The notes: generated from the letters alone by a model not told the origin. Positions 13,652 to 22,679 are shown, counted from the first letter of the stretch. The stretch: 34,389 bases of DNA from JBDKTH01 sp964558295 (GCA_964558295.1 CAZLDQ010000036.1:1-34389), one strand, 5' to 3'. A program made the numbers and translations.

Positions 13652-15142
13652 ATGATCTGGGGACTCTTGTTGACACCGACCGTGGCGGGCCTCGTGGCAT
13701 TTCTGCTCCGCCCCCATACGCCGCGCCGGGCCCTGCTCGTCGGGGCCGCCTTCAGCCACACGGCCCTGACCGCCGCACTCTGGCGCCGGCCGACGCCACC
13801 GATCCTCGAAGGCTGGATCGCCGTGGACGATGCCTCACTCGTGTTCCTGAGCATTACCAGCCTGCTGTTCTTTGTCACCTCGCTCTACGCCGTGGGCTAC
13901 CTGCGCGAGCAATCGCACGATGAAAGCATCGACGACTTCGAGGAAGAGGGGCTGTTCACCAACTTCCCCGAAGCGACGTTCACCGGCTGCCTGCTTTTGT
14001 TCCTGGCTACAATGACCTTGGTGATCCTCAGCCGGCACTTGGGGCTCCTTTGGGTGGCCGTGGAAGCTACGACCCTGGCCAGTGCCCCGCTGATCTACTT
14101 CCATCGCCACCACCGCTCGCTGGAAGCCACCTGGAAATACCTGCTGATCTGCTCGGTGGGAATCGCCTTGGCCTTGTTGGGCAATTTCTTCCTGGTCATG
14201 GCGGCCGGGTATGGCGAGTCGCACCTCGTGCTCACCGTTGACGCCCTACTGGAACGGTCGGCTTCCCTCGATTCGGACTGGCTCAAGGCGGCTTTCTTGC
14301 TGTTGTTGGTCGGCTATGGCACGAAAATGGGGCTGGCCCCGCTGCACACTTGGCTCCCCGATGCCCATAGCGAAGCCCCCTCGGTCATCTCGGCCCTCCT
14401 CTCCGGAGCCTTGCTCAACTGTGCATTCCTGGGAATCCTCCGCGTGCACAGCATCTTGGCCGCGGCCGGGCTCGGGGGGTTCAGTCAGGAACTCTTGGTC
14501 GGATTCGGCCTGTTTTCCATGGCCGTGGCCGCCGTGTTCATCATCGGACAGGCCGACTTCAAACGGATGCTGGCCTATTCCAGCGTGGAGCACATGGGGA
14601 TCCTCGCCCTGGGCGTGGGACTGGGCGGACTGGCCGGCTTTGGCGCCCTGCTGCACGCCGTGAACCACTCGTTGACCAAGGCGATGCTCTTTCTCGTGGC
14701 CGGGAACCTCCTGGCCGCTTACCGCACCAACTCGACCACGCAAACCCGAGGCATACTCAAGCTGCTTCCTTGGACCGGCACGCTCTGGTTGGCCGGCTTT
14801 TTGGCAATTACCGGCTCGCCCCCCTTTGGCCTGTTTGTGAGCGAGCTGACCATTCTTCAAGGTGCTTTACGCACGGGACACATGCTCGTGGCGGCCGTGT
14901 ACCTTCTGTTGTTGGCGGCGATCTTCGTGGGAATGGCGACGATTGTCCTGCCTATGGCCTATGGGCTGCCGGCCAAGGAGCCGACCGGCAAATCCACCGC
15001 CCCGACCGGTCGGCACGAGCCGAGCTGGTCGGTGTTCCCGCCGGCCGTGCTGGGGGGGGCGGTGCTGATCCTGGGAGTCTACGTTCCGCCGCAACTGGCC
15101 GACTTGTTGCGCCATGCGGCGATGGCGGTAGGAGCGAACTGA
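13652..15142 (+). CDS. hyfF: Hydrogenase-4 subunit F-like proton antiporter subunit
   Basis: Second antiporter subunit (NuoL/M/N type), 496 residues and about 14 membrane segments. Recognisable blocks are LLWVAVEATTLASAPLIYFHRHHRSLEATWKYLLICSVG (split by helices), GTKMGLAPLHTWLPDAHSEAPSVISALLSGALLN, FKRMLAYSSVEHMGILALGVGLGG and HAVNHSLTKAMLFLVAGN. The Lys in KMGL and the Glu in VEATT are the conserved proton-translocation residues. ATG at 13652 follows the hyfE stop by 3 bases, and the stop overlaps the start of the large-subunit gene by one base. Confidence 0.94.
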   Translation: MIWGLLLTPTVAGLVAFLLRPHTPRRALLVGAAFSHTALTAALWRRPTPPILEGWIAVDDASLVFLSITSLLFFVTSLYAVGYLREQSHDESIDDFEEEGLFTNFPEATFTGCLLLFLATMTLVILSRHLGLLWVAVEATTLASAPLIYFHRHHRSLEATWKYLLICSVGIALALLGNFFLVMAAGYGESHLVLTVDALLERSASLDSDWLKAAFLLLLVGYGTKMGLAPLHTWLPDAHSEAPSVISALLSGALLNCAFLGILRVHSILAAAGLGGFSQELLVGFGLFSMAVAAVFIIGQADFKRMLAYSSVEHMGILALGVGLGGLAGFGALLHAVNHSLTKAMLFLVAGNLLAAYRTNSTTQTRGILKLLPWTGTLWLAGFLAITGSPPFGLFVSELTILQGALRTGHMLVAAVYLLLLAAIFVGMATIVLPMAYGLPAKEPTGKSTAPTGRHEPSWSVFPPAVLGGAVLILGVYVPPQLADLLRHAAMAVGAN

Positions 15143-16656
15143 TGCCCCACGAATCCTTCCTTTCCGTGCACAATGCGCAGGCCTTCGACGTGGCCCAATG
15201 CCCCGTGCTTTCTCCCGCCACGCTGCGGCAGAGTCTGGCCGCGCAGGTGGCCAGCGGGGCCCGGCTTTCGGCCCTCTTTGGGCAACCCCAGGCCGACGGT
15301 GCGTTGCGGCTCTGGGCCGTCGTGGCCCGAAGCCGGCAGGGCGATCTGGCCGTGGCTTCGACCGAAGTCGGCAGCGAGTATCCGGCAATTACGCTGGAAT
15401 GCGAACAGGCCCATTGGTTTGAACGGGAAATTGCCGAACAGTGGGGCGTGCGCCCCGTGGGGCATCCCTGGCTCAAGCCGATCCGTTTTCAACCTCCGCG
15501 ACGCCCCGGACGCGACCTCTGGGACCGCAAGCAGATTACCTGCTGTGTGACCGACTACTTCCAGATGACCGGTGACGAGATCCACGAGGTCGCCGTCGGC
15601 CCGGTGCATGCCGGTGTGATTGAGCCGGGCCATTTTCGCTTCCAGTGCCATGGCGAAAACGTCTACCACTTGGAAATCTCCCTGGGCTATCAGCACCGCG
15701 GCGTGGAACGGGCCCTGGTCGGCGGGCCCAACAAGCGAACGCTCCACTACCTGGAGACACTCTCCGGCGACACGACGATCAGTCACACCCATGCCTACTG
15801 CCGAGCGATCGAGGCTTTGGCACGCACGCGGGCGCCTGCCCGCGCGCAAGCCCTGCGGGGCGTGGCCGCCGAGTTGGAACGCATTGCCAACCATGTCGGC
15901 GACCTCGGGGCCCTGGCCGGCGACGTGGGCTATCTCCCCACGATGTCCTATTGCGGACGGATTCGCGGCGATGTGCTCAACATGACGGCCGTGTTGGCCG
16001 GCAACCGCTTCGGCCGCGGATTGCTGCGGCCCGGGGGCGTGGCGTTCGACCTGGAACCGCGACAGGTAGAAGATCTTTTAGCAAGGCTCGATGCGTTCGA
16101 CCAGGACATCCATAGCGCCGTGGAATTGCTCTGGAGCACTCCCTCGGTGATCGCCCGGTTCGACCAGACGGGGACGGTGTCGCGGGACCTTTGCCGGCGG
16201 CTCGGCCTGGTGGGCGTGGCCGCCCGGGCGTGCGGTGAGGAGCAAGATGTGCGTAACGACTTCCCTTACGGGATCTACCGCTACGCCCACATTCCGCTGT
16301 CGACCTGGAATACGGGCGACGTCTTCGCGCGGGCGTATGTGCGCTGGCTGGAAGTTCAACGCTCGTTGAGCTTCCTCCGCGAGCAGCTTGCGGCCTTGCC
16401 CGACGGGCCGATCGAGGAGCCGGCTGGCACGCTCCGGCCGGGCGAGATGGCCGTGGCCCTGACCGAAGGCTGGCGCGGCGAGATCTGCCATGTGGCCCAG
16501 ACGGACACCGACGGCAAGTTGGCCCTCTACAAGGTCGTCGATCCGTCGTTCCACAACTGGTTCGGCCTGGCCTGCGCCCTGCGCAACGAGAAGATTTCCG
16601 ACTTCCCCTTGTGCAACAAGAGTTTCAACCTGTCGTACTGCGGACACGATCTCTAG
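15142..16656 (+). CDS. hyfG: Hydrogenase-4 large subunit-like protein lacking nickel ligands (Ehr type)
   Basis: 504 residues: an N-terminal NuoC/30-kDa-like domain (about 1-125; WFEREIAEQWGVRPVGHPWLKP) fused to a NuoD/NiFe large-subunit-like domain (about 140-504). In true hydrogenases the second domain holds RxCGxC and DPCxxC for the NiFe site. Here the first site reads LSGDTTISHTHAYC (207-220), with no CxxC, and the C-terminus reads KVVDPSFHNWFGLACALRN then LCNKSFNLSYCGHDL, again without DPCxxC. So it cannot bind nickel in the usual way. This matches energy-converting hydrogenase-related (Ehr) complexes, whose substrate is not settled. The fold, length and operon position are otherwise normal. 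Starts at ATG 15142, overlapping the previous stop. Confidence 0.9.
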   Translation: MPHESFLSVHNAQAFDVAQCPVLSPATLRQSLAAQVASGARLSALFGQPQADGALRLWAVVARSRQGDLAVASTEVGSEYPAITLECEQAHWFEREIAEQWGVRPVGHPWLKPIRFQPPRRPGRDLWDRKQITCCVTDYFQMTGDEIHEVAVGPVHAGVIEPGHFRFQCHGENVYHLEISLGYQHRGVERALVGGPNKRTLHYLETLSGDTTISHTHAYCRAIEALARTRAPARAQALRGVAAELERIANHVGDLGALAGDVGYLPTMSYCGRIRGDVLNMTAVLAGNRFGRGLLRPGGVAFDLEPRQVEDLLARLDAFDQDIHSAVELLWSTPSVIARFDQTGTVSRDLCRRLGLVGVAARACGEEQDVRNDFPYGIYRYAHIPLSTWNTGDVFARAYVRWLEVQRSLSFLREQLAALPDGPIEEPAGTLRPGEMAVALTEGWRGEICHVAQTDTDGKLALYKVVDPSFHNWFGLACALRNEKISDFPLCNKSFNLSYCGHDL

Positions 16657-16705
16657 CCTTTCCCTTTAGCCGGCGGCTTGTTCGCCGCGTTCATTCGAGG
16701 AAACC

Positions 16706-17479
16706 ATGCTTGACGTACTTTGGGCCCGGTGGAACCAAGGCTATCGGACGATGAAGTATCCGGCCGGCCCGCCGCCGGCGCTGCCGGAGCGCTTCGTCGG
16801 CCGGCCGGTCATCAAGCAGGCGGACTGTTCCGCCGGCTGCCAGGCCTGCACTGACGTCTGCCCGACCGGGGCGATTGAACTGGTCCCAACGGCGCCTCGC
16901 CTACGACTGGATATGGGGAAGTGCCTGTTCTGCCGGGCCTGCCAGCAAGCCTGCCCAAGTGGAGCGATTGCTTTCACCGACGACTATCAATTGGCGGCCG
17001 CACGTCGCGATGATCTGATTGTCACCGACGAGGCCAAGAATCTGATCCGTGCGTTCAACCAGCAAGCCCACCGTCTATTTGGCCGCTCGCTCAAACTGCG
17101 CCAAGTGAGCGCCGGTGGCTGCAACGCTTGCGAGGCCGACACCAACGTGTTGGGCACGCTGGCTTGGGACCTGGGGCGGTTTGGCATCCAGTTCGTGGCT
17201 TCCCCGCGACACGCTGACGGGCTGTTGATCACCGGACCGGTGCCGGAGAACATGCGTTTGGCCCTCGAAAAGACCTACGCGGCCTTGCCCACGCCGAAAA
17301 TCGTGATTGCCGTCGGCAGTTGTGCGATTGCCGGCGGGCCGTATGCCGGCCACCCGGAAGTCTGCGACGGGGCGTCGGGGATCGTGCCGGTCGATCTATT
17401 CGTGCCCGGCTGCCCGCCCCATCCGCTGACGATCCTCGACGCCCTGTTGCGTTTTTTGGGCCGGATCGAAGAACGCTAG
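16706..17479 (+). CDS. hyfI: Fused ferredoxin/NuoB-like small subunit (HyfH-HyfI type)
   Basis: 257 residues joining two functions usually on separate genes. The first half is an 8Fe ferredoxin: Cys 41, 45, 48, 52 (with an unusual C-x3-C first spacing, CSAGCQACTDVCP) and Cys 73, 76, 79, 83 (CLFCRACQQACP). The second half is a NuoB/small hydrogenase subunit with the proximal cluster ligands Cys139 and Cys142 (GGCNAC), Cys206 (GSCAIAGG) and Cys236 (PGCPPHP). Electrons would pass through these clusters to or from the large subunit. GAGGAAACC directly precedes the ATG, a good ribosome site. It is the last gene of the operon; no hydrogenase maturation genes follow. Confidence 0.93.
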   Translation: MLDVLWARWNQGYRTMKYPAGPPPALPERFVGRPVIKQADCSAGCQACTDVCPTGAIELVPTAPRLRLDMGKCLFCRACQQACPSGAIAFTDDYQLAAARRDDLIVTDEAKNLIRAFNQQAHRLFGRSLKLRQVSAGGCNACEADTNVLGTLAWDLGRFGIQFVASPRHADGLLITGPVPENMRLALEKTYAALPTPKIVIAVGSCAIAGGPYAGHPEVCDGASGIVPVDLFVPGCPPHPLTILDALLRFLGRIEER

Positions 17480-17542
17480 CCCAGATTTCTCACCAACCTG
17501 ACTGGTATTGACGCACAATGCCTGTAAGCAATGCGCTGCGGT

Positions 17543-17559
17543 GGCGTTCCCTACAGGTT
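17543..17559 (+). repeat. Dispersed repeat A, copy 2
   Basis: GGCGTTCCCTACAGGTT, identical to the copy at 24530-24546. Confidence 0.8.
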
Positions 17560-17684
17560 GCAACTTGGTCTCGGTACGCGTTTTGCTCCCCTTTCACGCA
17601 GGAAGGTTCTGGGAACGCTTCGGTTCTTGGCTGCGAGAGCCCGGCCGGATCGAGGAGCCGGTACAAGAACCCCACGAGCGATAG

Positions 17685-17708
17685 CACGAGAAGCTCCGGC
17701 TTCTCGTG
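17685..17708. repeat. Perfect 10-bp hairpin
   Basis: CACGAGAAGC, loop TCCG, GCTTCTCGTG. A tight, stable hairpin suitable for a transcription end or an mRNA stabiliser; no T tract follows. Confidence 0.75.
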
Positions 17709-17721
17709 GCTTAGGAGCAGG

Positions 17722-17740
17722 CGGACGCATGAGGCGTCCG
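17722..17740. repeat. Perfect 7-bp hairpin
   Basis: CGGACGC, loop ATGAG, GCGTCCG. It lies 13 bases after the previous hairpin, so the two form a tandem pair. Confidence 0.7.
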
Positions 17741-17788
17741 TCTGTGTTTCTCGACTCTCTCGTCCTCTTTCGCTTGGAAACGCCACTC

Positions 17789-17817
17789 GAACCGTTCAGC
17801 CGCGGCACTTGTGCCGG
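17789..17817 (+). repeat. Dispersed repeat B, copy 1
   Basis: 29 bases starting GAACCGTTCAGCC and ending in the hairpin CGGCAC-TT-GTGCCG plus G. It matches 31568-31596 at 25 of 29 positions, with the loop bases being the main difference. It overlaps the last codons of rdgB on the other strand. Confidence 0.75.
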
Positions 17818-18458
17818 GTGTTTGGCGACGACTCTCCCGTCAAAACGAAGCGTATCAACTCCGTCCGCATCTTCTCCATCGCCCGGGCGCGATGACTAAG
17901 CACTGATTTGGCCGCGTCGCCCAGTTCGGCAAACGTGCGATGGTATTCCACAACTTCAAACAGCGAGTCATAGCCAAACCCCTGCTGGCCGCGTGGTCCA
18001 TAGAGAATCCGGCCGTGGCAATGGCCTTCGCTCTGGGCACGAATGGTCCCGTGTGGATCGGCCAAAGCCAGGTGGCAGACGAAACGGGCCGATCGCTGCT
18101 CGAAGGGGAGATCGCCGAGTTCCGCCAACAGCCGGCGACGGTTGTCCGCCCCGGTCGCATTCGGGCCGGCGTAGCGTGCCGTCGCGACGCCCGGAGCACC
18201 CCCCAACGCGTCAACCAGAAGCCCCGTGTCGTCGGCCAAAACCCAATGCCCCAGATGGGCCGCTTGCTGGGCCGCCTTGCGTCGGGCGTTCTCGTCCAGC
18301 GAGTCGTTGGCTTCATCCACATCCAGTGCATCGGGGATTTCGGCCAGACTCAACAGCCGCAGGCCCGTCCCTTCTAGTAGGACGCTCAGCTCCGCGGCCT
18401 TGCCCCGGTTGGTCGTGCCGAGCACCAGGGTGGATAGGGGAGGCGGAATCTCGTCCAT
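17796..18458 (-). CDS. rdgB: Non-canonical purine NTP pyrophosphatase (RdgB/HAM1)
   Basis: House-cleaning enzyme that hydrolyses dITP, ITP and XTP to monophosphates and pyrophosphate, keeping deaminated purines out of DNA and RNA. 220 residues. Motifs in order: TTNRGKAAEL (15-24), ADDTGLLVDALGGAPGVATARYAG (about 75-98), the GFGYDSLFEV substrate loop, and the C-terminal SHRARAMEKM. The final residues (about SPNTRHKCRG) are encoded by dispersed repeat B and lie beyond the usual family end, so the repeat seems to have replaced the natural stop. ATG 18458 puts the first motif at the expected distance. It lies 15 bases downstream of the methyltransferase gene on the same strand, probably one transcript. 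Confidence 0.95.
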   Translation of the reverse strand: MDEIPPPLSTLVLGTTNRGKAAELSVLLEGTGLRLLSLAEIPDALDVDEANDSLDENARRKAAQQAAHLGHWVLADDTGLLVDALGGAPGVATARYAGPNATGADNRRRLLAELGDLPFEQRSARFVCHLALADPHGTIRAQSEGHCHGRILYGPRGQQGFGYDSLFEVVEYHRTFAELGDAAKSVLSHRARAMEKMRTELIRFVLTGESSPNTRHKCRG

Positions 18459-18473
18459 CGCGGAAATTGCCCC

Positions 18474-19343
18474 TTACTGGAGCACGTCGCGCACGGCGCG
18501 GATGAATTCGGGGGTCGTCCCACAGCAACCGCCAAGGAAACGGGCTCCGGCCTCAACAAGGGCAGGGACGTGGAGGGCGAATTTGCGCGGCGTCATGGCG
18601 TAGGTCGTCTGGCCGTTGACGATCTCGGGCAACCCAGCGTTGGCCTTGATCCAGATTGGCCGCTCAGTAGCGGCGTGCAAGCGGCGGCAAATCTCGTGGA
18701 AGCCTTCGATGCCCTGGCCGCAGTTCGAGCCGATCACGTCGGCCCCGGCGGCGGTCAGTTCTTCGGCGGCCTGTTCGGGAGTGTGCCCCATCATCGTGCG
18801 GTCGCGGTTCTTGCCCGTGTCGAACGTCATGCAAGCGACCACCGGAAGGCCTGTTGCGCGCGCAGCCTCGACGGCCAGTTTGGCTTCGGTCAGGTCAGAC
18901 ATGGTTTCGATGACGATCGCGTCGGCGCCGGCCTCGGCGATTGCCCGGGCTTGAACGGCGAAGGCCTCGCGCAGTTCCTCGGCCGAGACTTCGCCCATGA
19001 GGAGCATTACGCCGCTGGGCCCGATCGAGGCGAACACCCGGGCGCGGTTTTGAGCCGCCCGGCGGGAGATTTCCACCCCGGCCCGATTGATGTCGGCCAC
19101 TTGGTCGGCCAAGTTGTGCTTGGCCAGAATGAATCGGTTCGCCCCAAAGGTGTTCGTGAGGATCACCTGACTGCCCGCATCGACATACGCCCGAGCGACC
19201 TGTTCAACCCGGTCGGGATGGGTCAGGTTCCAGGCATCGGGGCATGCGCCGACTTCCAACCCCCGCTGGTGCAGTTGCGTTCCCCAGGCCCCGTCCGTAA
19301 TCACCGGCCCGGCAACCGTTAGCTCTTCAATCAGTCGATGCAT
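18474..19343 (-). CDS. Homocysteine S-methyltransferase family protein
   Basis: Zinc-dependent thiol methyltransferase barrel, as in betaine-homocysteine methyltransferase, MmuM and the N-terminal module of MetH. 289 residues. The three zinc-binding cysteines are present: Cys208 in GSNCGQG, and Cys273 and Cys274 in GGCCGTTPEF. ITDGAWGTQL (15-24) and ILTNTFGANR (61-70) are typical substrate-site blocks. There are no cobalamin or folate domains, so the methyl donor is not obvious; it may work with separate partners, or use S-methylmethionine or betaine. The ATG at 19343 has GGAGGG 7 bases upstream and trims a longer open frame. It precedes rdgB by 15 bases. Methionine salvage (mtnA) is also in the window but about 18 kb away. 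Confidence 0.9.
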   Translation of the reverse strand: MHRLIEELTVAGPVITDGAWGTQLHQRGLEVGACPDAWNLTHPDRVEQVARAYVDAGSQVILTNTFGANRFILAKHNLADQVADINRAGVEISRRAAQNRARVFASIGPSGVMLLMGEVSAEELREAFAVQARAIAEAGADAIVIETMSDLTEAKLAVEAARATGLPVVACMTFDTGKNRDRTMMGHTPEQAAEELTAAGADVIGSNCGQGIEGFHEICRRLHAATERPIWIKANAGLPEIVNGQTTYAMTPRKFALHVPALVEAGARFLGGCCGTTPEFIRAVRDVLQ

Positions 19344-19802
19344 GGTAGTCCCTCCGAATGTTCCGTATTCTAACGCTTGGCTGCGGCCAACAGAAGGGGC
19401 CCGACCGGCACCCGAGAATGAATCGTCCGCTTCCAATGTTCATGCGTACGATGTTGGCAATCGGAGGACTCCTAAGCGGGGATGTGGTTCGTACAGTGGT
19501 GACGTTTCGCGTTCGCGTTGCATGTGGCTTTCGATCCTCTGGCGAGTAAACACGGCAGGTCCTGACTCTCGTCAAAGGTGTTCCAAACGGGGGGACAATG
19601 GTCAAAAGCGGCATGGGGCCATGTCAAGGGTCGGTGGGGGGGATTGCCGCTTTGCGCCGTTTCTTGCGCCAATTGCGGCAGTCGAGAAAACGTCTCTGGA
19701 CGCCGCGTGCCGGACGGGCCAGAATCGCTGGTAACGTCAGATGACTCTGCGAGCAAGGGTTCGCCGAACGACCAATCCCAACGGGCTTCAAGGAGCGAAA
19801 TC
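19344..19802. other. 459-base divergent gap
   Basis: Region between the homocysteine methyltransferase gene (minus) and the GH106-like gene (plus). AAAGCGGCA (19606-19614) and TGCCGCTTT (19646-19654) form a 9-bp inverted repeat about 150 bases before the plus-strand start, possibly leader structure or an operator. No convincing promoter or gene was read. Confidence 0.5.
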
Positions 19803-22679
19803 ATGCGCGACGTTCGTCTGTTTCTCACGATCTTGGGCCTTGCGCTGTTGGCTTGCGGAGCCGGCCAGTTCGAGGCGGGGGCGGCCGATCTGGACGCGGG
19901 GTTTCAACGCCCAGCCGATCCAGTCAAACCGTGGGTCTACTGGTGGTGGGTCAATGGCAACGTCGACGAAGCGACCATCACCCGCGACCTGGAAGCGATG
20001 AAACGCCAAGGCGTTGGCGGATTGCTGATGTTTGACGCGCGCGGTTACCACGACGACCACACGCCGCCGCCGCCGGTCCGGATGGAGTTTATGAGCTCCG
20101 AGTGGCGGCGGCTGTTGAAGTTCGCCATGGGCGAAGCTCATCGGTTGGGCTTGAAGATGAGCGTCAACCTGAGCAGTTGTGCCGGTGCGTTGCGCGGACC
20201 GTGGAACGTCGGCGACGATGCGCCCAAGCAATTGCTATGGGCCACGAGCGAAGTGGAAGGCGGCAAGCAGATTGCTTGCGCCGTGCCTCGCGGCCAGTGG
20301 GGACGCACCTGGGAGGTGGCCCTGATCGCGGCCCGGCAGGAGAAACGGGAAAAGGACGCCCCGGTGGTCGAGGTCGTTGATCTGGCCGACAAGGTGGCCG
20401 ACGGCAAGCTCACCTGGGACGCTCCGGCAGGCCACTGGACGGTGCTCCGCTTTGTTTGCGAGATCATTCCGGGGCATGAAAACGACGTGGATATCCTCAG
20501 CCCCAACGCCGTGGAAGCTTATTTCAACCGGATGGGCCGCGGGCTGTTGGAAGACGCCGGGCCGTTGGCCGGCAAGACGCTGACCCATCTGTATAGCGTT
20601 AGTTGGGAAGGAGCCACGCCGAACTGGACCCTCGGCTTCGACCAGTATTTTGAGACCTACTGCGGCTACAACATACGCCGGTTTCTCCCGATCCTGGCCG
20701 GCATGACGGTCAAGAACCGGGAAGTGACCGAACGGTTCTTACGCGACTACCATAAGACGCTCGCCGACTGCTTCATGCACCATTGTTACGGCACGCTCCA
20801 GGAGTTGTGTCACAAGAACGGCCTCCAGTGGCACTCGGAGTCGGGCGGGCCGTGGAACCGCAAGATCGCCAGCTTCAAGGACGGCGATCAATTGGCCTTT
20901 CTGGCACGCAACGACATCCCGCAAGGGGAGTTCTGGGTCTTGGGACAAATGATGAACCGGCCCCCGGCAATCACCGCCCACATCTACGGCAAACGTCTGG
21001 CTGCGGTCGAGGCGTTTACCCACATGCGGCCGCACTGGTCGGTCTATCCGTCGCTGCTCAAGCCGGGGGCAGACATGGCTTTCTGCGACGGGGCGAACCA
21101 GTTCATCTGGCACACGTTCACCTGTTCGCCGGCGGAGTTTGGCAAGCCGGGGATCGAGTACTTCGCCGGCACGCATTTCAACCCCAACGTGACCTGGTTT
21201 GAGCAGGGCCGGGCCGTCCTCGCCTACCTGGCCCGCTGCCAGTATCTGCTCCGGCAAGGGCTGTTTGTAGCCGACGTTTGCGCCTACACGGGCGACAAAC
21301 CCTATCTGCACTGGGGACGCGGCACGCGCTGGACTGACAAACCGTCGCTCGTCTTGAGCAAGGGGTATGCGTTTGACTTGCTCAATACCGAGGTGCTCTT
21401 GGAGCGGATGTCGGTCAAGGACGGGCGGCTTGTGCTGCCCGATGGTATGAGCTATCGCCTCCTCGTCGTCGATCTGGAAGACGAAACCGTCCCCCCCGCG
21501 GCACTCCAGAAAATCCTCGACCTGACCAGGAAGGGGGCGACGGTCGTGCTCGGCAAACGCCGCCCCACGCAGGCCCCGGGGCTGGCAGGCTATCCGGCGT
21601 GTGACAAAGAGGTCGCCCGGCTGGCCGGGGAACTCTGGGGCCCCGGAGCGCATGGGCGACGCCGCCTGGGCGAGGGGACACTCTACAGCGGTCTGACCCT
21701 CGACGAGGTGTTGGCCAACGAAGAGATCCCGCCCGACTTCGCCGGTCCGTGGGAATACAACCACCGCCGCGACGGCGAGACCGATATCTATTTCCTTTCC
21801 GGCAAGGGAACCGCCGAATGCACGTTCCGTGTGGACGGCAGGGAACCGGAACTCTGGGAACCGACCACCGGTCGCGTCGCCGACGCGGTCTGCTACCGCA
21901 CCACCGACGACGGGCGGACGGTGGTGCCGATCAGTCTGCCAGAAAACGGTTCAGTGTTTGTCGTCTTCCGCAAGGCGGCCGCCAGCCGGCATTTGGTCAC
22001 GGTCCCCGCCTCACGCAATGTGTTGCAGATCGACGGCCGGACGGCCGAAGGGGCCCGGCTGAACCTGTGGCAGCCGGGACGCTACCAGTTGCAGTCGTCC
22101 AACGACAAGACGCTCGTGCTTGATGTGGCCGGTCTCCCCGCGGCACAAACGCTCGACGGTCCGTGGGACGTCCGCTTCGCGCCAGGCTGGGGCGCTCCCG
22201 AAGCAACCGTCTTTGACCGGCTGATCGCTTGGAACGAACACAAGAACGAAGGGATCAAGTATTTCTCCGGCACGGCCACCTATCGCAAATTGTTCGACCT
22301 GGATGACACCCAGGCGAAGGGACTGGTTCGCCTCCAGCTTGGCGACGTGAAGTACGTGGCCGAAGTGCGGCTCAACGGCCGATCGCTCGGCGTGGTCTGG
22401 ACCGATCCGTGGAGCGTGGAACTGACCGGCGCGGTGAAGCCCGGGCGGAACGAGTTGGAAATCGACGTCACCAATGTTTGGGTCAACCGATTGATCGGCG
22501 ACGCGCGAATTCCCGACGAGGCAAAGCGGTTCACCAAGACCAACGTTCGGCGCGACCCGGACTTCAAGGGCCGCTACGCCACACTGCACGGCTACCTGGC
22601 CACCGATCCGCTGATGCCCTCCGGCTTGCTCGGGCCGGTGCGGTTGGAATTTGGCCGCCAGCAAGAGGTGCGGTTCTAA
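19803..22679 (+). CDS. GH106-like alpha-L-rhamnosidase, exported
   Basis: Predicted to remove rhamnose from pectic or similar polysaccharides outside the cytoplasm. 958 residues from ATG 19803, chosen for AAGGAG 8 bases upstream and a signal sequence MRDVRLFLTILGLALLAC. The LLAC-GAG could be a lipobox, so a lipoprotein is possible. The catalytic region opens with VKPWVYWWWVNGNVDEATITRDL (first and second halves are typical of this family) and GVGGLLMFD, and contains YSVSWEG and EAFTHMRPHW. The C-terminal about 190 residues form a galactose-binding-like beta sandwich ending RIPDEAKRFTKTN and SGLLGPVRLE. It heads a block with a PL11 lyase and another hydrolase, consistent with rhamnogalacturonan use. 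Exact substrate is inferred. Confidence 0.85.
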   Translation: MRDVRLFLTILGLALLACGAGQFEAGAADLDAGFQRPADPVKPWVYWWWVNGNVDEATITRDLEAMKRQGVGGLLMFDARGYHDDHTPPPPVRMEFMSSEWRRLLKFAMGEAHRLGLKMSVNLSSCAGALRGPWNVGDDAPKQLLWATSEVEGGKQIACAVPRGQWGRTWEVALIAARQEKREKDAPVVEVVDLADKVADGKLTWDAPAGHWTVLRFVCEIIPGHENDVDILSPNAVEAYFNRMGRGLLEDAGPLAGKTLTHLYSVSWEGATPNWTLGFDQYFETYCGYNIRRFLPILAGMTVKNREVTERFLRDYHKTLADCFMHHCYGTLQELCHKNGLQWHSESGGPWNRKIASFKDGDQLAFLARNDIPQGEFWVLGQMMNRPPAITAHIYGKRLAAVEAFTHMRPHWSVYPSLLKPGADMAFCDGANQFIWHTFTCSPAEFGKPGIEYFAGTHFNPNVTWFEQGRAVLAYLARCQYLLRQGLFVADVCAYTGDKPYLHWGRGTRWTDKPSLVLSKGYAFDLLNTEVLLERMSVKDGRLVLPDGMSYRLLVVDLEDETVPPAALQKILDLTRKGATVVLGKRRPTQAPGLAGYPACDKEVARLAGELWGPGAHGRRRLGEGTLYSGLTLDEVLANEEIPPDFAGPWEYNHRRDGETDIYFLSGKGTAECTFRVDGREPELWEPTTGRVADAVCYRTTDDGRTVVPISLPENGSVFVVFRKAAASRHLVTVPASRNVLQIDGRTAEGARLNLWQPGRYQLQSSNDKTLVLDVAGLPAAQTLDGPWDVRFAPGWGAPEATVFDRLIAWNEHKNEGIKYFSGTATYRKLFDLDDTQAKGLVRLQLGDVKYVAEVRLNGRSLGVVWTDPWSVELTGAVKPGRNELEIDVTNVWVNRLIGDARIPDEAKRFTKTNVRRDPDFKGRYATLHGYLATDPLMPSGLLGPVRLEFGRQQEVRF

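Larger units (their letters stand above)
17480..17795. other. 316-base gap filled with hairpins and repeats
   Basis: Convergent gap between the Ehr operon and rdgB. I see no gene. It holds repeat A copy 2, two perfect hairpins (17685-17708, 17722-17740) and most of repeat B copy 1. Transcription ends from both sides probably lie here. Confidence 0.6.

Noticed and set aside
10094..17479. Calling the operon a true hydrogenase-4 or formate hydrogenlyase
   Set aside because: Both nickel-binding CxxC motifs are missing in the large subunit and no maturation or formate dehydrogenase genes are present.
17518..17899. Two overlapping frames of about 122-125 residues after the Ehr operon
   Set aside because: They run through hairpins and repeat B and into rdgB on the other strand; no family features.
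19358..19549. 63-residue plus-strand frame in the divergent gap (MFRILTLGCGQQ...)
   Set aside because: No ribosome site, no clear hydrophobic or motif pattern, and the flanking gap is poor in coding signals.
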